From: Paenibacillus sp. Root444D2 | GTDB lineage: Bacteria; Bacillota; Bacilli; Paenibacillales; NBRC-103111 | DNA: 64,000 nt | Direction of reading: 5' to 3' | Assembly (NCBI RefSeq): GCF_001426375.1 | Contig: NZ_LMEO01000001.1 | Location: forward strand, 64,840 to 128,839 | Part shown: piece after piece, positions 1-7,870 of the stretch | How the letters are laid out: each line of letters starts with the position of its first letter | How positions within the stretch are numbered: position 1 is the first letter of the stretch | Notes under the pieces: model-generated | Database searches by the model: none | What the model saw: only the letters and a program-made list of their open reading frames with translations | Told to the model about the DNA's origin: nothing | Translations under genes and position numbers: made by a program

Positions 1-1395
1 TGTTACGTATTTATTATTCGCCATGGATAGGAACGATACCGTGCCGTCAGCATTATTCACCAGAATGAATTTCTCCCAACCACCCACCGTTGTGCGGTTC
101 GGTATAAGCGGATTGGCGCCAGCGTTTTCAGCTGTTACGTATTTGCTGTTTGCTACTGCCTTTATACTGGACGTCCCAGCAAGATTCGAATAAGATTTGA
201 AGATATTCTGTAAGGCTGTGTTTGCTTGGAAATTACTCGTCGAAAATTTGGTTAGTTTAGAGGATATTGTGGATGCACTGTCATTATTGATATCCGGGAA
301 TGCATTGCTATTGTTTTGATAAAGGCCCCAGTTCCCGCCACCTGTTACTTTGTAGGTCCAATTGGTCCACGATACATTAAGCGCGTCTAGCCCTGATAAA
401 TATTTTTCCCATAAGTCATTAAAATCCCAGAGTGTGAATTCACCAGCAAACACCGGAATATTCCAATTCTGTTGATGCCAAATGATATCGGTAAACCATT
501 GATTCACACTTGCAGATTGACTATTGTAATCCGTGTTGCTCCAATTGTAGTTATGCACTTCATAGACAACATTCGTCCAACCATAGGTTGATGGCGATAC
601 GATGTTGTTCCAGTAGCCAAAGGCTTCCACATAAATCATGTGATCAGGATCAATCGCACGCACTGCCTTGTAGAGCCTGTCATACATTTGACTAATGGAA
701 AGGTTGCTATTATTACTTACCGGTTCGTTCAAAAGATCGTAACCGGCGATGGTCGGATTGCCTTTATAGTGGGTTGCCAGACGCTCCCAAATCTGCACGG
801 TCCAAGCCTGGTAGGTTGTATTGGTCCAAAGTTCATTTACACCCTCTCGCCCACCGCTCTGCCAACCATCATCATTACCTGGAACACCATGCAGATCGAG
901 CAACACATATATGCCTCGCTGCTGTGCTTGCGTTACCAGCCAATCAAGCTTACGGAACGAAACGGCATCTGATTTCATTGAACCATCCCGATTCATCAAG
1001 TTTTCCCAATAAATCGGCACGCGAACGAAGTTCAAGCCCATATTTTTAATGTTATCCAAGTCGCTTGCTTGAATCCACGTATCTTGGTACCCAGCGATTA
1101 TGTTGTCCGTAGTCGCCACTCCGAATCGATTGGTCAACGTTTGACGCACAGTCCATTCATCTACGCCACCTAGAGGCGACATCCAATTCTCCTCCAGGAG
1201 CCAACCGCCGAGATTCGTTCCATGGAGATTAACAACGCTGCCTGACCCATTATTGTTTTTAATGACTGTACCGCTCGTTTTTAGGAAATCACTGGCGCCG
1301 ATTGCAGCACTGGCAGCGGACGGGATGGCCGTAACAAGCAAGCCGATTGCAAAACAAATAACCAACAGCAGCGATAATACTTTCGTAAATTTCAT
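1..1395 (-). CDS. Secreted glycoside hydrolase family 5 enzyme (partial, 3' end outside window)
   Basis: Extracellular endo/exo-beta-glucanase-like enzyme. The ATG (1393-1395) follows an AGGAGG site at 1401-1406. Translation gives a signal peptide of about 30 residues ending SAASAA, then the GH5 opening motif NLHGTNLGGWLLEENWM. The acid/base glutamate lies in DLLNEP (E224) and the nucleophile in AGEFTLWDF (E319), the two catalytic glutamates expected of clan GH-A. After about residue 400 comes a beta-trefoil/fascin-like stretch (KYVTAENAGANPL, GGWEKFILVN), probably a carbohydrate-binding module, which is cut by the window edge. The GTNLGGW signature resembles exo-1,3-glucanase-like GH5 members, but substrate cannot be fixed from sequence. 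It lies downstream of a second secreted carbohydrate-active gene on the same strand and has cre-like sites upstream. Confidence 0.9.
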   Translation of the reverse strand, partial: MKFTKVLSLLLVICFAIGLLVTAIPSAASAAIGASDFLKTSGTVIKNNNGSGSVVNLHGTNLGGWLLEENWMSPLGGVDEWTVRQTLTNRFGVATTDNIIAGYQDTWIQASDLDNIKNMGLNFVRVPIYWENLMNRDGSMKSDAVSFRKLDWLVTQAQQRGIYVLLDLHGVPGNDDGWQSGGREGVNELWTNTTYQAWTVQIWERLATHYKGNPTIAGYDLLNEPVSNNSNLSISQMYDRLYKAVRAIDPDHMIYVEAFGYWNNIVSPSTYGWTNVVYEVHNYNWSNTDYNSQSASVNQWFTDIIWHQQNWNIPVFAGEFTLWDFNDLWEKYLSGLDALNVSWTNWTYKVTGGGNWGLYQNNSNAFPDINNDSASTISSKLTKFSTSNFQANTALQNIFKSYSNLAGTSSIKAVANSKYVTAENAGANPLIPNRTTVGGWEKFILVNNADGTVSFLSMANNKYVT

Positions 1396-1627
1396 AGTAA
1401 TCCTCCTTTGAGTTCAATTCTTGGAAATTGCGCATAGATTCCGCTTGCAAACATCAATGTCGCTTCCTCCTTATCTTTCACTCGATGCTGTGAACATCAC
1501 CTCCTTCATGAATTCACAAATGACAGCGCTTTCTTTCTAATGAAAAAAAAGAAATGATTCAATCACCTTCTGTGAAATTCTTGGTAGTTCGTTATTCCCT
1601 GTTTTCATTTTCCTTCATTCTCTAAAA

Positions 1628-1641
1628 TGAAATCGATTTTA
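1628..1641. promoter_or_regulatory. cre-like site (one mismatch) upstream of GH5 gene
   Basis: TGAAATCGATTTTA matches the CcpA cre consensus TGWAANCGNTNWCA at every position except the penultimate one. It lies about 230 bases upstream of the GH5 start and 87 bases from a perfect copy at 1728. Inferred to mediate carbon catabolite repression; another LacI-family regulator could use the same box. Confidence 0.5.
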
Positions 1642-1727
1642 TTTTGAAATATACATTGGTTATTCTTTTCTTTGAAAGAAAACTGGTTATTTTTGTTAAC
1701 CCTATATTTGGATATTATACGAGAAAA

Positions 1728-1741
1728 TGAAATCGATTTCA
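1728..1741. promoter_or_regulatory. Perfect cre-type palindrome
   Basis: TGAAATCGATTTCA is a 14-bp perfect palindrome and matches the CcpA cre consensus at all fixed positions. It lies between the terminator of the large secreted protein and the GH5 gene, about 330 bases upstream of the GH5 ATG. The 1396-1788 interval carries no convincing gene; a 61-codon frame reading through it overlaps the terminator and is rejected. Confidence 0.6.
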
Positions 1742-1781
1742 ACGAAATATTTCAACACGATTTTCTTAATCTTTCGAGGAT

Positions 1782-1821
1782 AAAAAAAGCATCCGGCCTT
1801 CAACAATGGCCGGATGCTTTT
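1782..1821 (-). terminator. Intrinsic terminator of the large secreted protein gene
   Basis: A perfect 10-bp stem GCATCCGGCC / GGCCGGATGC (1789-1798, 1808-1817) with a 9-nt loop is followed on the minus strand by a run of seven T (1782-1788). It sits 25 bases past the stop codon at 1846. Confidence 0.9.
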
Positions 1822-1845
1822 GCAGCTATAAAACGTTATTGTTCT

Positions 1846-4800
1846 TTACTTCGTTGACCAAAGCTCGATCAAAGCGTTAGCGTCAGCCGCGAGGATAGTC
1901 TTTACTGTTTCGGAGACATTATCCGCCATCGAAATGTTGTTCAAATGCTTCAGGAAATCCTGCATATGTTTGGCCGCTTTGTCATTGTCGCCTTTGCCCA
2001 ATTCATGCAGCGCCAGATCCAGGCTGTTGCGCAATTGGTTAACCAACGGTCCCTTCAATTCACCAGCTTTGGCATAGAGGTCAATCAAGTTGGACATTCC
2101 TTCTGGGGTAGCTATAATGGTAAATCGAACAGATGCATCCGTCTTATTGTCGGCCTGATCGGCTATGACGATATTCAGGGTATGGAGGCCAGGCTTGCCG
2201 GCCAAATCAATAGAAGCGCCGCTATCCAAACGCTTCCCGTCCAGGCTGAGCTCCTGGCTCGCTATGCCGGACAGTACATCGTTTGCGTTCAAAAGAAGCG
2301 CAATCGGACGGTCGTCGGAGAATACAGTGCCTTCCGCAAGCGGTTCCCCGTTTGCCGTCAGTACAAATACTGGCTTCGTTTTGTCAATCTGGACACTTAG
2401 CTCCTTCGTTTCCTCGATGTTGCCCGCAGCGTCAACTGAGTGGAACTGCAGCCGATACACGCCGTCGTTCTTGAGAGCGATTGACCCGGCATAGGTTTGC
2501 CATTCAGCGTTATCCCCCAGCTTGTATTCCGTTTTCGCTAAAGCGGAGAGATCGTCATGTGCCGTCAGTACGACGGACCCATCCGTGTTCAACCAGCCGT
2601 TCCTCAGCGCCGGTTCGATCTGTGCTTCCGTCTTAGGAGCAGTCACATCTTGCGGATCTACTACTAAGGCCGGTGCCGATATCATAAACTTGCGGGAATT
2701 CGGGTCTGTTCCCTTTGATCGTACAGCGACTTTGGATACATCGGTTATGCCGCTTGGTAAAGTATAGCTTGTTGCGCCTGCGGGTAAGTCAACAAGTACC
2801 ACTGCGCCATTATAAACTGTGTAACCTTCGCTTAAATCATCAGTGTCCCACTTCACCATTTTAGCTGACCCGTTTGCTTCAATTGTAAGATTCTGTGGAG
2901 GTGTTGGCGCATTAAACACTTGAACCTGTGTAAGACGTGGAGGACCCGTTAGATCCGTTCCGGAATTACTGCCGGATGCGTTCTCTACCGTTATCTTGAT
3001 ATATCTGGAATGATAGGTCTTACCAAGGTTTATTGGATAGGAACCATCTTCCGAATCAGTACCTCCATTATTGCTGCCTGTTGTATACGTATAACCTTGG
3101 GCAGACTGCCTATCTACTTGTTTAAACGTCATTGCATCAAATTCAGCAGCCGATGTATGGTTTCCAATATCATCAGATACATAAACGGTTGCACCTTTTA
3201 ATCTGGTAGATTTTGCAAATAGTCTTAATTGGCTAAAATCCATTGCCTGGCCAAGGTCAATGACGAAACTGCCTTTTCTCTCTCCGTCGGTACCCAGCCA
3301 TGAGTAATTCCCGATTTGATTCAGACTGGTGACGTTGGTAACATTCCATTTTGTAGGGTCTTCCAATACACCGTTTGTCAGTTTGTTTGCATTTCCGTAT
3401 TCGTTAGTCATAGCAGATTGTATCTGAATCGGGTTAGCCCCTTCTGCCCTGCCTACGTTATACGCTTTTTTATTAAGGGCAAGGTTTACAGAAGACAAAC
3501 CTGTTGCCACCTTGCTTATGGTGATATCGGCAAGTTGAAGCGAAGCGTCATAGGCAGAGTTGGTTCCGTTAGCGGAGCTGCGGTAAATGCCCCATTTGGG
3601 ACGCAAATATTGATCAAATGCAGCTGGATACTCCGTCTCGAAACCGCCGACTCTTTCTGGTCTTCTCCATATATCTTTCGTACCGTCGCTTGCACCTTTG
3701 TTTGTAAACACTTGATAAACATCCGGGCTATCATATGTGTATACCTTACCAGTGACCCTATCCGTTATCTTAATTGTGAACCAGCCGCTATCCGAAATAA
3801 GAGCGTTAAGCTCAACCTTAATCCAGTGGCCATCGATTTCTTTCAACGGAATTCGCATCATGGTCTTATCGCCGTCATATCGGTTATGATTCACGACCAG
3901 ATCCCTGCTGTTCGTTCCCGAAATCGACATCGCGAGGATATAGGCGCCGTTTTCACCGCCGTTGTTTCCACCCGGTAAAGTATCAGGTGCTTGGCGATTC
4001 ACAGCCTTCAATTGGAAGATATGTCGGAAGTTTGACTGATTCCACTGGTTGCCGTCCGGAATATTCCAGAGCCATTCATAGGAAACCAAGTCGCCGTCAT
4101 AGGCTACAAAATCGCCGCTTGAATCTTCACTGGGGCGAATTTCAATTCGCTGCCTGTCCGTAATCGCCGCACCATCAACCACATAGCCTAAATTCCGGTC
4201 AAAAACACCTTTGTGGCCATACTCGCCGTCGCGAACCTTATCCAAGAATTCATTATTCAAACCTCTGCCGTTGGCAAGGACCTTGAATACATTTTTTTGC
4301 AAGGTACTGTCCCAAATGCTCTGAATATGGTCGTCGGCTGCAGTCGCCTTAGACTGATCTCCATAAAATTCGTGGTAACCGTCTCTTATTCTTTTGGTCA
4401 CGCCTTCTACCGGTTCGTCTGTCCCCATGGCGCCGCCTAAAATGTTATAAGGAGATATGCCATCAATTGCATTCATTTTGATCGTTTTGTCATTCGAGCC
4501 ATACCCACGAGCTATTATGTCCAATGCAAATATGGATGGGTTGCCGCTGTTGAAATGAAAGGTAAATTCATTCGTGCCGAGTGGCAGTTTGGCCAAGTAT
4601 GGAAGTGTGAAAGTAACCGTGCTGCCAGCTAACAAGTAATCGATATTCGGACGAAGCGTAATCTCGCCTTTGGTAATACTCGTTAGTGTCTGTCCACTAG
4701 CAAGGCTTATATTGGTAGATTTAGGTGCAACCTGATCCCATGTGCTGTAGGTATCCTTAGCCGGTACCAGCGCAGTTGGGTTAGATACCGAATCTTTGCC

Positions 4801-5544
4801 GTATATAGCCAAGCCGGATATACCCATCATCGAACTGGTATCATTCGCTCGTTTATCACTGGGACCAACAAGCACCGTGTTGATCATCACATACCGGGCT
4901 GTAAACGGATACAAGAATGTCTTGGTATCATAGCCCCATTGTTGCCCGTTGTAAGTAACATAAGACCATAAGCCTTCCGTTTCCGTCCCGCCGGCCAGCG
5001 TCCAGCCGTTTGCCTTCCAATTATAATTGTTCGCGGTGTCGGAGGCCGTGGGAGCACTTGCCCAAGAATTGGGGTCATTTGTGTAATAAACCTCAAATCG
5101 TGTCGCATTGCTTTGGATATTTGCAATTGTGTTGGGAATTTCAAGATAAAGCTTATCAATCGTTTTGGGAGCGCCTAAGTCGAGGGTTAATGCTAGAAGA
5201 GATGGCGAATAGTTACTCCTATAGACATTTGAGCTTGAATTCCGCCAGTAACCGCTGCCTCCCGATCGCAAAGCGTCTACTCCCGGATGATCAGCAGCTT
5301 CTGAACTTACTTTGAGATTCACGCCAGCTTGTGGTGTAAAACGAGATGGAGCCAAGAGATTGACTGAACCAGTTGCTGAGGGGTTATAAACAGCATCCGT
5401 TACTGAAGAGTTGAGTTGGTTGCTATCTGGCGTATTGGCATGAACCGTTGCTGCTGGAAGAACGGACAAGTTAATAAACGAAAATGCAAGTGCAAATGAA
5501 AGAACTGAACTTACTATCTTCTTTTGAACTTGTTGCTTAAACAT
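1846..5544 (-). CDS. Secreted multi-domain carbohydrate-active protein with discoidin, jelly-roll and FIMAH domains
   Basis: Exported 1232-residue protein. An AAGGAGGC site lies just before ATG 5544. Apparent domain order: signal peptide to about residue 36; F5/8 type C (discoidin)-like domain about 60-260; an X2/Ig-like segment about 265-345; a central domain about 365-690 with RIEIRPSEDSSG and VSYEWLWNIP, which reads like the concanavalin-type beta-jelly-roll of polysaccharide lyases; a second discoidin-like domain about 690-870; an FN3-like linker; an OmpL47/Ig-like repeat (DAAGNIEETKELSVQIDKT) about 975-1080 and a related one to about 1150; and a C-terminal alpha-helical FIMAH domain (about 1155-1230). 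No LPxTG or SLH anchor was seen, so free secretion is likely. The lyase assignment of the core is inference; the flanking adhesion/binding modules are clearer. Confidence 0.75.
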   Translation of the reverse strand: MFKQQVQKKIVSSVLSFALAFSFINLSVLPAATVHANTPDSNQLNSSVTDAVYNPSATGSVNLLAPSRFTPQAGVNLKVSSEAADHPGVDALRSGGSGYWRNSSSNVYRSNYSPSLLALTLDLGAPKTIDKLYLEIPNTIANIQSNATRFEVYYTNDPNSWASAPTASDTANNYNWKANGWTLAGGTETEGLWSYVTYNGQQWGYDTKTFLYPFTARYVMINTVLVGPSDKRANDTSSMMGISGLAIYGKDSVSNPTALVPAKDTYSTWDQVAPKSTNISLASGQTLTSITKGEITLRPNIDYLLAGSTVTFTLPYLAKLPLGTNEFTFHFNSGNPSIFALDIIARGYGSNDKTIKMNAIDGISPYNILGGAMGTDEPVEGVTKRIRDGYHEFYGDQSKATAADDHIQSIWDSTLQKNVFKVLANGRGLNNEFLDKVRDGEYGHKGVFDRNLGYVVDGAAITDRQRIEIRPSEDSSGDFVAYDGDLVSYEWLWNIPDGNQWNQSNFRHIFQLKAVNRQAPDTLPGGNNGGENGAYILAMSISGTNSRDLVVNHNRYDGDKTMMRIPLKEIDGHWIKVELNALISDSGWFTIKITDRVTGKVYTYDSPDVYQVFTNKGASDGTKDIWRRPERVGGFETEYPAAFDQYLRPKWGIYRSSANGTNSAYDASLQLADITISKVATGLSSVNLALNKKAYNVGRAEGANPIQIQSAMTNEYGNANKLTNGVLEDPTKWNVTNVTSLNQIGNYSWLGTDGERKGSFVIDLGQAMDFSQLRLFAKSTRLKGATVYVSDDIGNHTSAAEFDAMTFKQVDRQSAQGYTYTTGSNNGGTDSEDGSYPINLGKTYHSRYIKITVENASGSNSGTDLTGPPRLTQVQVFNAPTPPQNLTIEANGSAKMVKWDTDDLSEGYTVYNGAVVLVDLPAGATSYTLPSGITDVSKVAVRSKGTDPNSRKFMISAPALVVDPQDVTAPKTEAQIEPALRNGWLNTDGSVVLTAHDDLSALAKTEYKLGDNAEWQTYAGSIALKNDGVYRLQFHSVDAAGNIEETKELSVQIDKTKPVFVLTANGEPLAEGTVFSDDRPIALLLNANDVLSGIASQELSLDGKRLDSGASIDLAGKPGLHTLNIVIADQADNKTDASVRFTIIATPEGMSNLIDLYAKAGELKGPLVNQLRNSLDLALHELGKGDNDKAAKHMQDFLKHLNNISMADNVSETVKTILAADANALIELWSTK

Positions 5545-5792
5545 CTTAAAGCCTCCTTATTTTCGTAAAATTAACTGACGAGCTTCGGCTCGCCGAGAGC
5601 TCGCTGAAAGCGCGATTTCCGCGCCTATTAAAAAACGATTCTGCATACAACAGATAAAATCAGAATTAACTTCTTCTCATTATGAACCCCTTCTTTCCTC
5701 ATTTTTGCGAGAATGTTATACGCTTTCAATTACCATCATAATGAATCGCCGAGATTTCTGTATTAGTTAATTTATGATACACATGGAATTTT
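5545..5792. other. Intergenic leader with hairpins
   Basis: Upstream region of the large secreted protein. It contains a small UUCG-type hairpin (CGAGC-TTCG-GCTCG, 5579-5592) and an adjoining GC-rich imperfect hairpin (GCGCG-attt-CCGCGC near 5610-5625), which would lie in the 5' leader of the minus-strand transcript. No open frame with a ribosome site was seen. Confidence 0.4.
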
Positions 5793-5960
5793 TTACGATT
5801 TTACATAACCACAAGCGATCATCGCGCTTATGCCGTCTTCTCCCCCGTTTCCTTGTAGTCCTCTTTTCACGAGAAAGGCATTGACCTCATCGGGTATAAA
5901 ACCTTCGATGGGACAAGAGTCATTTCCGATCATTGCCGCGGCGTTCATCATGTTCTATAT
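5793..5960 (-). pseudogene. 3' remnant of a nitroreductase-family gene
   Basis: Read on the minus strand, this gives NMMNAAAMIGNDSCPIEGF, then about 34 more residues ending ACGYVKS and a stop at 5793-5795. The block AAAMIG-DSCPIEGF is a hallmark of FMN-dependent nitroreductases of the NfsB/YfkO type, close to their C-terminus. An in-frame TAG (5955-5957) sits immediately before it, and the N-terminal three quarters is missing. There is no ribosome site before the internal Met codons, so a decayed fragment is the simplest reading. Confidence 0.7.
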
Positions 5961-6076
5961 GGATCCGTTATTTCCAGAGTGACAATTTATATATTTTTCG
6001 TCTATTAAGTGTTAAATGTTTTTATTCATTTCAATGTTATGTATAATAAGAAGGAGAGTTTGCAGAAGGGAAAAGA

Positions 6077-6745
6077 ATGAATATGCCCATTGAGAACCAG
6101 CAAGATAAATCACGTAATAAGTTGCTAAAAAAATTAATTACTTCCGTCACGAAAGACGGCTTTCAGAACTTGAAGATGGACGACATTGCCAAATACATGG
6201 ATGTAAGCAGAGCCACTATGTATAAGCACTTTTCTTCAAAAGAAGAAGTCATCGAAGGCGTTGTGCGAATTTTTGTAGATTATATAGAGAAGCAAGAAGA
6301 ACGGAATTCGGATGATGACGAGGAATCGTTCGGGGTCTGGTTTCAACAGTTGTTTGAGCAATCGGTATCTCTTGTAGGAAAGATTACAGATGTATTTTTA
6401 AAGGATCTTCAAGCAGCTTATCCGGATTTATACGATGATCTGAAAAGTACTTTGAACAGACGCGAACAGATGACCCTTAAATTCTATCAGGATGGAAAAA
6501 ACAAAGGTATTTTCAATAACGTCAATGAAAAGTTTATTTTGCTTCAGGACGATATTTTGCTTCGAGAAATTATAAATATTAAGTATTTGCTTTATAACCA
6601 AATGTCCATTCAACAAGTTCTTTATGATTATTATCATTTCAAAAAAGTTCAATTATTCAAAGCGGACAAGATGTCAATTGTCGACGACTCAAGAATTCAA
6701 CCCGTTATTGATCATATTGTTGAAAAATTTAATCGGACATTGTAA
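6077..6745 (+). CDS. TetR/AcrR family transcriptional regulator
   Basis: DNA-binding repressor of 222 residues. The N-terminal TetR helix-turn-helix is clear (about 15-65: FQNLKMDDIAKYMDVSRATM, then YKHFSSKEEVIEGV), followed by an alpha-helical ligand domain. ATG 6077 follows AGAAGGG with six-base spacing; a TATAAT at 6042-6047 could be its -10. No operon partner: the gene stands between the nitroreductase fragment and an oxidoreductase gene, so its target is unknown. The C-terminal half is diverged and gives no ligand hint. Confidence 0.9.
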   Translation: MNMPIENQQDKSRNKLLKKLITSVTKDGFQNLKMDDIAKYMDVSRATMYKHFSSKEEVIEGVVRIFVDYIEKQEERNSDDDEESFGVWFQQLFEQSVSLVGKITDVFLKDLQAAYPDLYDDLKSTLNRREQMTLKFYQDGKNKGIFNNVNEKFILLQDDILLREIINIKYLLYNQMSIQQVLYDYYHFKKVQLFKADKMSIVDDSRIQPVIDHIVEKFNRTL

Positions 6746-6749
6746 TTGG

Positions 6750-6801
6750 AAAAGGGATCAGTTTTTGTCTTGAACTTTTGACAAATAACTTGATCCCTTT
6801 T
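6750..6801 (+). terminator. Long-loop inverted repeat after tetR
   Basis: AAAAGGGATCA (6750-6760) pairs with TGATCCCTTTT (6791-6801) across a 30-nt loop. The 3' arm ends in T4. It is placed right after the TetR stop and could work in either direction. Confidence 0.55.
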
Positions 6802-7039
6802 AAGTTGTTGGCTTATTTCTACATTTTCCAATTAAGCACGCATTCTCTTAAAATAGCAACAGCCATTTGAGAAATAGCCCCTCCTATATCAACAGAAACT
6901 TTAGTTATAACGGTTGTTTCGTTTGAAATGTAAGGATGTTGTCTGTTAACATTTTCCATGGGTATAAACGGAAGGAGGTAATTGGAACTGAATATCATAT
7001 TGCAATAAAAATACAGTCAACATAACGGAGGAAATAACA

Positions 7040-7597
7040 GTGCTAAAAATCGCAATCATAATTGGCAGCACGCGTCCTGGACGCAGAGGTGAAGCAGTCG
7101 CTCGATGGGTTCACGAAATCGCACAAAAACGCAGTGACGCTGAATACGAAATCGTGGATATTGCTGACTTCAATTTACCGTTATATGACGAACCAAAGCC
7201 GCCTATGTTGGCTCAATATACGAAGCCGCATACGGTGGCTTGGTCGAAAGCAATCCATTCGTATGATGGCTTTGTTTTCGTAACGCCCGAGTATAATCAT
7301 GCCGTCTCTGGAGCGCTCAAAAACGCCATTGATTTTCTTTTCAATGAATGGAAAGATAAGGCGGCAGGCATCGTCAGTTATGGCGGTGGCACAGGCGGAG
7401 CTCGTGCGGCAGAAAACCTGAGACTCATCTTAGGTGAGCTGCATGTGGCTGACGTACGTGCTCAGGTCACCCTTTCGCTCTTTACGGATTTTGAAAACTA
7501 CAGCGTTGTGAAGCCCGCACCTCATCAGGAAGCAGCCGCCAACATGCTATTCGATCAAGTCGTCGCCTGGAGCGGTGCTTTAAAGACGTTGCGTTAA
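7040..7597 (+). CDS. NADPH-dependent FMN reductase (flavodoxin fold)
   Basis: Cytosolic flavin/quinone reductase of 185 residues. GTG start at 7040 with GGAGG at 7027-7031 (8-base spacing). The phosphate-binding loop GSTRPGRRGEAV near the N-terminus and TPEYNHAVSGALKNAIDFL near residue 85 are the two FMN-contacting signatures of the NADPH_dep_FMN_red family. It uses NAD(P)H to reduce FMN or a bound substrate; the physiological substrate is unknown. It is monocistronic, with a hairpin following. Confidence 0.9.
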   Translation: MLKIAIIIGSTRPGRRGEAVARWVHEIAQKRSDAEYEIVDIADFNLPLYDEPKPPMLAQYTKPHTVAWSKAIHSYDGFVFVTPEYNHAVSGALKNAIDFLFNEWKDKAAGIVSYGGGTGGARAAENLRLILGELHVADVRAQVTLSLFTDFENYSVVKPAPHQEAAANMLFDQVVAWSGALKTLR

Positions 7598-7625
7598 CAC
7601 TCCAACTAACCGAATACAAGTAAGC

Positions 7626-7655
7626 AAGCTGGATAGGGTTCGCCCAATCCAGCTT
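7626..7655 (+). terminator. Hairpin after FMN reductase gene
   Basis: AAGCTGGAT / ATCCAGCTT with an inner GGG-ttcg-CCC forms a nearly continuous stem. The following tract (ATTTGTTGTT) is only moderately T-rich, so termination efficiency is uncertain. Confidence 0.55.
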
Positions 7656-7767
7656 ATTTGTTGTTAAATCTCTATTCCGAGTTACGATTACACTCACACT
7701 CTTCGATCTCAGCCTAATTTAAATAAGATACTGACTGTTCCCAACTTCCCTTCTCCACTGCCTTTTA

Positions 7768-7781
7768 TTACTTTGAAGTAA
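7768..7781. promoter_or_regulatory. Inverted repeat TTACTT-TG-AAGTAA
   Basis: Perfect 6-2-6 inverted repeat about 90 bases upstream of the SDR start and 12 bases from a second palindromic box (7794-7807). TACT/AGTA-type dyads are typical targets of HxlR-family regulators; an HxlR gene lies just beyond the SDR gene. Function is inferred. Confidence 0.4.
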
Positions 7782-7793
7782 CTATATGACCTC

Positions 7794-7807
7794 AAAGTGC
7801 GTACTTT
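7794..7807 (+). promoter_or_regulatory. Operator-like box AAAGTGCGTACTTT
   Basis: Near-palindromic 14-mer located 63 bases upstream of the SDR ATG. The identical 14-mer, in the same orientation relative to the gene, occurs upstream of the aldo/keto reductase gene (22372-22385). A shared regulator, possibly HxlR-type, is inferred. Confidence 0.5.
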
Positions 7808-7870
7808 TCATTCAACACTCCAAGGTGCACAATGATGTTGAAACCATCACGGAGTAGGAGAGGATATTTT

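Noticed and set aside
1672-1857. Plus-strand 61-codon open frame
   Set aside because: It runs through the cre-like palindrome and the terminator stem and has no ribosome site; composition is not protein-like.
3316-3978. 220-codon plus-strand frame
   Set aside because: Antisense to the large secreted protein, no ribosome site, no recognisable motif.
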